Of a stretch of DNA of 64,000 nucleotides, positions 56,992 through 64,000 are shown in pieces. The first letter of the stretch is position 1. Each line of letters starts with the position of its first letter. Position numbers and translations under genes: made by a program. Origin of the DNA: Eutreptiella sp. 'Long Island Sound 2002' (taxonomy: Eukaryota > Euglenozoa > Euglenophyceae > Eutreptiales > Eutreptiaceae); NCBI GenBank assembly GCA_964036045.1, contig OZ038382.1:130076556-130140555 (forward strand). The letters are read 5' to 3'. Below the pieces are notes generated by a model. The model was not told where the DNA came from. It worked only from the letters and a program-made list of their open reading frames with translations, and searched no databases.

Positions 56992-57004
56992 CCTCTTGCT
57001 ACCA
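56991..57004 (-). promoter_or_regulatory. C: primer binding site
   Basis: In element orientation the LTR ends in T and GGTAGCAAGAGGC follows, giving TGGTAGCAAGAGGC. It matches the D site (TGGTAGCAGAG) except for one extra A, and suggests an initiator-Met-like primer tRNA. Confidence 0.7.
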
Positions 57005-57789
57005 GAAACGTTTATAGTGGTTTCAGCACTATGTTTTTGCTTCTCCTACTGCTTGCTGTTGGTGTAGGGTTTCCTGCTGCTTGTTTTTGGAAATGAAAAG
57101 CTTTTGTTTAATGAAATACAGTCAATCCAGGATAGCCCAAGCCAGAAGTGTGCAAGGAGAAGAGAATCAGGATCAAAGCATGAAGGGCTGCAGTGTAAAC
57201 AGTGAAAGATGATTGGATATTCACAGAAACTGCAACTCAGGTCAAATCGGAATGCATATTCACAAAGATAGCTAAATTGTTTTGGAAAGGAGTTGGAAAA
57301 CTGCCCCATGGTCACTCTCTCTCCATAGTGCCATCTCAGGAGATGTGCACTCTTTGTTTTGGGTCCCATATGTGCTGAGGTGGCAGGGCATGTGGCGATG
57401 AGGTCACTGCCATGTCACATGGGATCTTCCTACTTAGCTAGGCTGACCAGGAATTGAACCCAGGACCTCTCAAAAAGAGGTGCCCAGCCCCCTAGGGTGC
57501 ATACCACTAGGATAGCTAAGAATTCATGGAAAAACATAGATAAATTCATAGGCTCTGCCTTGGATATGTCAGTTCTCAGTCAACTCAGGAAAAGGTGATT
57601 TGGCTCACATTGAAAGGGAATTAAGGGGTCCACTACATATCCTGATTGGGTGTTTGGTTCCATAGGTCAAAATGTGTTATCACCAGTTTTGGTGGGACCA
57701 ATACTAAGATAGAAATGCCTGGATGCTCAGTGCATCTCTAATACAACTAGAGTATGCCTCAAAGCAATGGAAAAGCACTTTTTCTTACT
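57004..57789 (-). repeat. C: 5' LTR, 786 bp, AG...CT ends
   Basis: Same length as the 3' LTR. I count about 10 substitutions, nine of them in the first 330 bp on the plus strand. The tRNA-like block is at 57434-57519. Confidence 0.95.
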
Positions 57790-60741
57790 CCCCGCACCGC
57801 CTTCGGCCGTCGATTCGGCAACCTAACCCTAACAACAGATGTAGGTAAGACGTGTTTGTGTGAGAGATCTGGGCATTTCAGCTATGAGCGGCCGCATCGG
57901 CAACCGATGCGTCGCCCGCTGAGATTTACACATCAGAATATCAGGAATCAACAGGGTTTTATTTTCATATTGTTTCCGTAAATTTTCACGCTTCTGTTCT
58001 GATAATCAATGTTTTGACTGCTGGCGGTTGGTTCGCGACTTTAGCGTAACCGCCAGTTTAACTGTTATTTACAGACATTTTAGCGCAATCCGTGACGAAG
58101 ACTCTAAAGTCTTCAGGAATTGCATTGATGCATCTGCAATTTTCACATTGTACACTCGCAACCTTAATCCTAATTTTTCAGGAGGTCGAAATCGGATTTT
58201 CGACTTCGACATCCCCGCACTTGATTTGACCTCTTTCGAGTGGACCTACGTGCTTCCCTATGCACGAATCAACTTTTCTTTTGTCTTGCCCTCCATTTGT
58301 CATAGAGATATCGGCAAAACAAAGTTGATTTGTGAGGCCACTTGTGAGGGTCATATCTCGTGCTGCTTGCGAGGAATGACAATAAAGAAGCATGGGATGT
58401 ATTCACAATACTTCCGACGTAATTTAGGAAGCTTTATACGTCTTGCGTCTCCACACGTGCGCGCTAGCGTAATGGATCATGGTCAAGAGGGTAGAGTTTG
58501 CGTTATAACTCTTTAGCCATGATATTGCGTGCGTTCAGATAACTTTCGAGTGTAGCGCGCTAGTGTTGGTGTTGCATAGGAACTTTCCTTGAGTTCCTAT
58601 GAGAGATTGACACAAAGTTATGCCCTTGGAGGGGCATGACATATCGTGGGGGGAGCTACCCTTTTGGGCAGTATGTGGTATGTGCCATGTGTTGTATTGC
58701 GTGCCCATTTGGCGGGTTTGGCTAGGAGCGATACACCCACCAATGGACCTCATATTGCACGAGGCCCTTCCTTATACTCCCCACGATCAATTGCAAGCCT
58801 ACCCTTCGTGGAGGGAAGCTTGTGTGGCGATCCTAAAGCGATGCGTTGGGAGCAAGGTGTGTGTTTTGCAATTTTCCATATTTTCATGTGCCCAATTGGG
58901 AAGTAGCGCTCGTGACCTTTCAAAGCGCCCAAAGTGGAGCACATATGTGGAATCGAAGGTCATTGGTGTCAAGTCATTGTGTTTAGAAGGATTGGTCGAT
59001 TACTCAATCCAAGCCGAAGATATTGTAATATATTTGTGCGTCTTTCAAGGCGCTTTTTGGTGTTTTTTCGCCAATATTGCTGTTTTTTGCCCGTCATGAT
59101 GTCAAGTGGCGACCGTGTATCTCAACGTTGCGCTCAATTGACATCATGACCCAAGTATGTTATGAGGGTACATACTTCGGTGCCCAACATATCTTGAACC
59201 CGGCGAATAACTCACCTTGGGCTCGGCATACCATTGCCGCCCTGTTGGCGATTTGGGACTATCCCAAATCATTGGCTCACTTGGCGACCCTGCCATTCCC
59301 GAAACCGGAGGAGTTGGGCGACGCCCAAAAGATATGTTGGACGCATATGACTTGATACCAATCCTATGGCACACTCCGGTCCAAGTCGGGCATGTGCCTC
59401 ATTTGCCCCAACCATGAGTGTGCGCATTTTCGGCCATTTTGAGCAGTTTTCCATATTTTCTGCCCGCCGTGCCCCATGTTCAGCCTCCTCGTGCACGCCG
59501 GACGCATGGACCAATGGACCATATATGACATGGGTGATATGGACATTGGTCCCCATGGCTCGCACACCACGTGGGCGAAGCGGAGCAACCTTCGTTAAGG
59601 TGCTAGCCCAACGTGAGTGTGGACAATTTTGCCATTTTGGCATTTGTCGACCCAATTGGGATTGTCACCACGCCGAGTGGCATGGAGATCTTCGAGAGCC
59701 AAGGGCATGGGAGTCTCAGTTGGACTCCACGTGGATCGCGTATGGAATGGCCGATCGGATCTCCAAGCCGGCGTGGAGATATACTATCGGGACACCCCCA
59801 ATATTTTGGCTCATTTTGAGTAGCCAAAATGACCCCCTTTTGGGACCCCAATTTCACCCCCCCGTGTGGTCAATTGGCGGCCCCATATCTCCCTGCCCAC
59901 AGGGAGCCCGGACCTAATTTCAGGTAGTACACTCAGATATAAGTCCTAGGTCCCGCGTCCCATCCTGTGAGCCATTGGCCTTGCCCTGGCCGAGCGAGCC
60001 ACGCGTGAGATTGATGCCAATTTTGGTGATTTTGGCATCATGACCCCACTGAATGACCCTGTGGTGCCCTGATGCCGGGACCTCAGAGGGAACCAGGTTG
60101 GGTGAGGGCTCCAGGGAGTTCGTACTCGAAGGGCATAGGGTCAGTTGCCTCGTCCCTACCTCTGGCGGGTCCCGACGAGGGGTCAATTTTGGAGATTTTG
60201 AGCTAGTATCAGTTTGGGCTGAAACAGCCCATTTTCAGCTACCAACTCCTAGGGGATAATGGGTCATATCTCTGGCTCAGAGGGGAGTTAGGGCCTGCCG
60301 TTAAGGGGGCATAGGGAGCCACTGTCGGTTGGCCTTGGATTTCCTTGGTTTCCAGGAACTCGCCTGTGGCTGGGCGGGACACGTCCCCTATTGGCAGGGT
60401 TTCAGGGTCCGGACTGAGCAGGGCATGGGTTGTGTTTGAGCCCCCGCCCCCACCAGCCACTGGGAGGGTCGGACCTGGGATTGGGATATGAGTTCGGACT
60501 GAGTGTCTATTGTCCTGTGATGCCCTTACCCCAGTCCATTCCTGGCCCCATGTGTACATATCCTGATGTGTTGCTGTACATACTTTCGTTCCCTTGTTTC
60601 AGAGTGGCAAGGATCCTGAAACGCTTTGTCACATGACACGAGCGTAATGATGCCCTTGTGAGCGTAGTGCTTTGCCTGTCTGCTCATTTGTGCGTGTCCA
60701 CCGCAGCGTCCCGTGGCCAGGCCCCCCACGGGAACTCGTCA
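57790..60741 (+). repeat. B: second part of the 5' LTR
   Basis: Starts with the second copy of CCCCG and continues the LTR to CGTCA at 60741. It carries a series of hairpins (57894-57910, 58185-58204, 58576-58600, 59093-59150, 59250-59270, 60216-60230) and a 162-codon open frame at 58028-58516, both shared with the other family 1 LTRs. Confidence 0.93.
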
Positions 60742-61075
60742 AAAGCGTTTCACCGCCGCGGGGTTACCCATCCCCCGCGTGCCACTCGGGGCCACCAACC
60801 CCGAGCAGCGCGGCGCAGCAGCTCGCAGCTGGCAGCTCGCAGCGCAGCGCAGCGGCTCGCAGCGCCGCCCAGCGACAGCGCCGAGTCGGTGAAGGAAGTG
60901 CAGGGACCAGAACTCCGTCATCAACGAGGTCCCTCGGCCGACCAGCAAGGCCGCACTCCCAGCTACAGCAACCACTTCCACAACCACCGGCCGACCAGCA
61001 CCGGCCGCACTCCCAGTCCAGTGCTACATCACCCACCTCAACAACCACCCCAGGACCACTCCATCGAGAGGAACG
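60742..61075 (+). other. B: leader between 5' LTR and gag
   Basis: Matches the A leader. GC-rich with many CTCGCAGC/GCAGCGCAGC units (60810-60880) and a near-tandem GGCCGACCAGCA duplication (60935-61010). No TGG-starting primer site next to the LTR. Confidence 0.7.
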
Positions 61076-64000
61076 ATGGTGAATTGGGAAGAGGCGGGCA
61101 AGACCTGGCCGCAGCCCCACCCCCATGCGGCGCGCCTACTGCGTGGGTTGCTGTGGGGGCAGCAGTACCGCCACAGCAATCCACAGTGCGAAGGCGGCAT
61201 GCCCGGGAGCTTCGAGCTCCGCGAGGACATGGGCGAGGACCGCCTGCGGGCAGTGGAGGAATGGCTGCGGGCGGAAGGGTATGAGTACCGCTTCTGCCGC
61301 AAGCGCTGGAGGACCTGGACCCGCCCGGACAGGCCCGGCGAAGGGCTGCGCCCCGACGGGATTGAGGAGGACGAGAAGCCCAACGAGTACCCGTTGGGCG
61401 CCTCGATCAACGTCTTCATGTGGGACATGATCGAGAAGGAGTTCCCGGAGCTGGGGAACGAGCGCAGGCTGCAGGGCAGCAGCAGCAGCGCGTCTCCTGG
61501 GAAGGAGAGGCGTGCCGCCGGGGACAGGAGGCGGGACAGGAAGTGGCGGGAGTACCAGGAATCCCTGGCTGCCGAAGCCGCCCAAGGCGCCAGGGGCGGA
61601 ACCCCAGCCCAAAACCCCCAACGGGCCAATGGCGGTCACCACCCCGGCCACACCACCCTTGGTGACTTCCTGGAAGTCGCCAAGCAGGCCAAGGCCAAGC
61701 CCCGTCCGCTGCTCCTGAGGAAGTCAGGCCCCAGCAGCGACGTGGAGTCGGCCCACCGCGGAAGGATGCCGGCCGACCAGGCCAACCCCAGCAGCAGGGT
61801 CGCTCCCCACCAAAGGGATGTGGCGCGCGCCTGTGAGCGCACCTGTGGGGTGCCCTGCAACCGTCGGGTTGCCCGGCAACGGGCCACGCAGCAGAACGCT
61901 GCTGTGGAGGGCGCCGTCGGCATCGCCCATGAGGAGGCCACCAAGTGGGGCAGAGGCATTGACTACCACGCCTCGACCGTGGCAACCATCGCGGCCGGTC
62001 TCACGGCTGCGGCCGCCCATGAGGCAGTGGCTGCCCGGATCAGGGGTGAGGTGGCGGCAACCGCCGAGGAAGCCCGCCTGACCCAAGAGGCCATTGCCTG
62101 CAAGCAGGCCGAGGTGAAGGCGCTGGAAGAGGCGCTTGCCCAAGAGAGGGCAAAGAAGGAGGCGGAGGAAAGGGCCCACGCCGAAGCAACGGCCAAGGCT
62201 CAGGCGGACGCCGCCAAGAAGGACGCCATCGAGGCCGCGCAACGGAAGGTCGCTGAGGAGAGGGCCAAGACGGAGGCGGAATTGGCGGCGTTGGAAGCGG
62301 AGAAGGCTCGGCTGCAGCAGGCCCGGGAAGCCGAGGCGGCTCGTGCCCGGGAGGAAGCCGAAGGGCGAGCTGCCGCAGCCACAGCCGCATCGATGGAGGA
62401 GGCGGAGGCCAAGCTCCGCCGCGAGACTCCCCCGGGATGATCCCGAGTGGAGACCCTTCGAAAGCTTTTCGAAGGGGACGCCTCCTCCAAGATGACGCTG
62501 GACGAGGACGACACAGGCAGCAGTGGGAGCAGTGGCCCCACCGCCTATCGACGGAGGAAGGGTAAGGGGAATACCCCCGAGAGGCCACGGAGGCCAGCGG
62601 GCGGACACCCCCACGACTCCGACCCCTTTATCACCCCCAGCGACGGGGATGAGCGAGGCCGCCGACATCGCCGAGGAGTTGCTGGCAGAGGAGGCAGAGA
62701 CATCCCCATGGAGCCGGAAGGTGAGGATGAGGATCCCCCTCCTCCCTACCGGAGCTCGGAGTCTACCGAGACCGAGAAGCCTAGGTGGGGCGACATGGAC
62801 GAGGATGACGACATGGACTTCGACTACGCGAAGAAGCCCCCATCCTCGGACCCACCGAGGCGACCTGGCGGAGACCCACCAGGACCCCCTGGCGGAGGAC
62901 CATCAGGACCCCCTGGAGGACGCCCACCAGGTGGACCCCCTGGAGGCGGACCACCGGGCGGGGGCGGACCCCCTGGACCGGGCGGACCTGGCGGAGGCCC
63001 TCCTGGAGGACCCCCTGGGGACCCCGACGACCCACCAGGGGATGGCGACCCGGATGCCACCCGGCGGTGGATTGTCTACCTCCGCAGGAGGGTCCAGTCC
63101 CTCGAGCGCGAGGTAGACACGGGCAAGGGTGAGATGACTCGCATCGCCAGGGTCGCCACGCGCGCACAGAGAGAGCTGGACATCGCCAAGATCGAGATGG
63201 TCAAGAGCACCAGCGTCGCCACTGCCACCCAGAAGCTGCTGGACATCGCCAGGGGCGAGACCAGGTCGCTGAACAAGGTCATCAGCGGCCTGCAGCGGAG
63301 GCTGGACGCGCTGGAAGCCCGTGGGAGCGTCGGCAGCGACCACCCACCCCTGGAGTCTGCCTCGTCGGATGACGGCTGGGGACCCGGACCAGATCCAGGC
63401 AGACCCCACGCCCCCGGCGGAGCCCCCAGGAGTCGCCCCAGCGCCAGTGTCCACTCTCTCAGCGCCCCCTCTCACCACAGCGCGGGCCGCCGCAACGAGC
63501 GCGCGCCGCCCGGCAGTGGCAGTGAGGATTGGTGTGATGAGTGGCTCTGCGCGGAGTCCCACAACCGCCGTGCTCCACCGCGGACACCGGTACACCCCCG
63601 ACGCCCCGCACCAGCCCTGGAGCCAATCCCAATGGCTGGTGGACGTTATGGTGGACTCAGGGATGAGGTCCCCAGAGGAGACGTGGAGTGGGATTTCGGC
63701 GGAGGTGAGGACCTGGACCTGGACCTCGAGGAGTTCGACATCTCCCCGCCGCGTGGTGTACGATGGAAGGCCGCTGAACGCAGCCGCCGGCGCCGTGATG
63801 AGGAGGCATACATGGGAGGAGTACGGCGTGAACATCTAGGCTCAGCCTACATGGAGGAACCACGGCGTGGCGACGCCGATATCGGGGAGGAGATGGAAGT
63901 GGCAGCCGTGGGAGTCCGTGGGAGAGGCCGATGGGAACCTCGGTCGACCTCGCGGCCGGCGTTCATGGTCTCTAAGGCCGCGGATGCCGCCGTGTGAGAA
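61076..64000 (+). pseudogene. B: Gag N-terminal region, two nonsense codons, partial at the window end
   Basis: Starts MVNWEEAGKTWPQPHPHAAR and follows the layout of A: a Trp/Arg-rich start, an Ala/Glu coiled coil, PPPY (in EDEDPPPPYRSSES), Pro-Gly repeats, a second coiled coil, then the run into capsid (SRPAFMVSKAADAAV). One frame covers it all apart from TGA at 62438 (GGA in A) and TGA at 63995 (TGG in A). Unlike A it has no frameshift near 63750, so B shows that the N-terminal region and the capsid belong to one Gag frame. The whole would exceed 1000 residues before capsid ends, far longer than usual gypsy Gag. Confidence 0.85.

Larger units (their letters stand above)
46426..57789 (-). 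mobile_element. Element C: full-length family 2 chromovirus, minus strand, nested in the B LTR
   Basis: Two 786-bp LTRs flank a minus-strand gag-pol. The 5-bp duplication CCCCG lies on both sides (46421-46425 and 57790-57794) and the uninterrupted sequence is seen in the A LTRs, so the borders are exact. Primer site, polypurine tract and all domains are present. Gag and pol carry several stops and at least two frameshifts. The LTRs differ at about 10 positions (about 1.3 percent), so insertion is fairly recent. Confidence 0.95.
46191..64000 (+). mobile_element. Element B: family 1 chromovirus, plus strand, runs off the window; contains nested element C
   Basis: The 5' LTR starts TGAAGCGGTACCC at 46191, is interrupted by C after 235 bp, resumes at 57795 and ends CGTCA at 60741. 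Leader and gag follow. Without C the LTR is about 3182 bp, matching the 3191-bp LTR of A. Pol and 3' LTR lie beyond 64000. Confidence 0.92.

Overview
This is eukaryotic nuclear DNA made almost wholly of LTR retrotransposons of the Ty3/gypsy (Metaviridae) type and their debris. I recognise no host gene, operon, rRNA or CRISPR array. Protease, reverse transcriptase (RT), RNase H and integrase domains with C-terminal chromodomains place the elements among the chromoviruses. The host cannot be named from the sequence. A repeat-rich plant, alga or similar eukaryote fits, but this is inference.

Two families are present; the names are mine. Family 1 has giant LTRs of about 3.2 kb (TG...CA ends), an unusually long Gag with coiled coils, and a chromodomain integrase. 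Its copies are F (1-2891, solo or 3' LTR), A (16749-34070, full-length, minus strand) and B (starts at 46191, plus strand, runs off the right edge). Family 2 has LTRs of about 780 bp with non-canonical AG...CT ends, a tRNA-like block inside the LTR and an initiator-Met-like primer site. Its copies are E (about 10830-16748, minus, badly decayed), D (35556-45300, plus, 3' truncated), C (46426-57789, minus, full-length) and a small integrase relic G (about 8190-8370, plus).

Layout: F LTR; an unassigned stretch with a 0.5-kb direct repeat pair (3.17 and 9.09 kb) around a 2.3-kb A-poor, GT-rich tract; relic G; element E, with an inverted piece of integrase and a foreign insertion; element A; a 1.5-kb AT-rich gap; element D, split by a 3.2-kb insertion that is mostly a 65-bp tandem array; a 0.9-kb gap; then B, whose 5' LTR is interrupted by the whole of C with a clean 5-bp target duplication.

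Each full element has the usual order: 5' LTR, leader, gag, protease, RT, RNase H, integrase, 3' noncoding region, polypurine tract, 3' LTR. All copies carry stops or frameshifts, so none looks autonomous as read. C is the youngest visible insertion (its LTRs differ at about 10 of 786 positions) and postdates B. The most unusual things here are the 65-bp array mobilised into D, the tRNA-like block in AG...CT LTRs, the altered RT catalytic box (HIDD in family 2, LVDD in A), a shared in-frame UGA between gag and pol, and the series of perfect palindromes in the giant LTRs.
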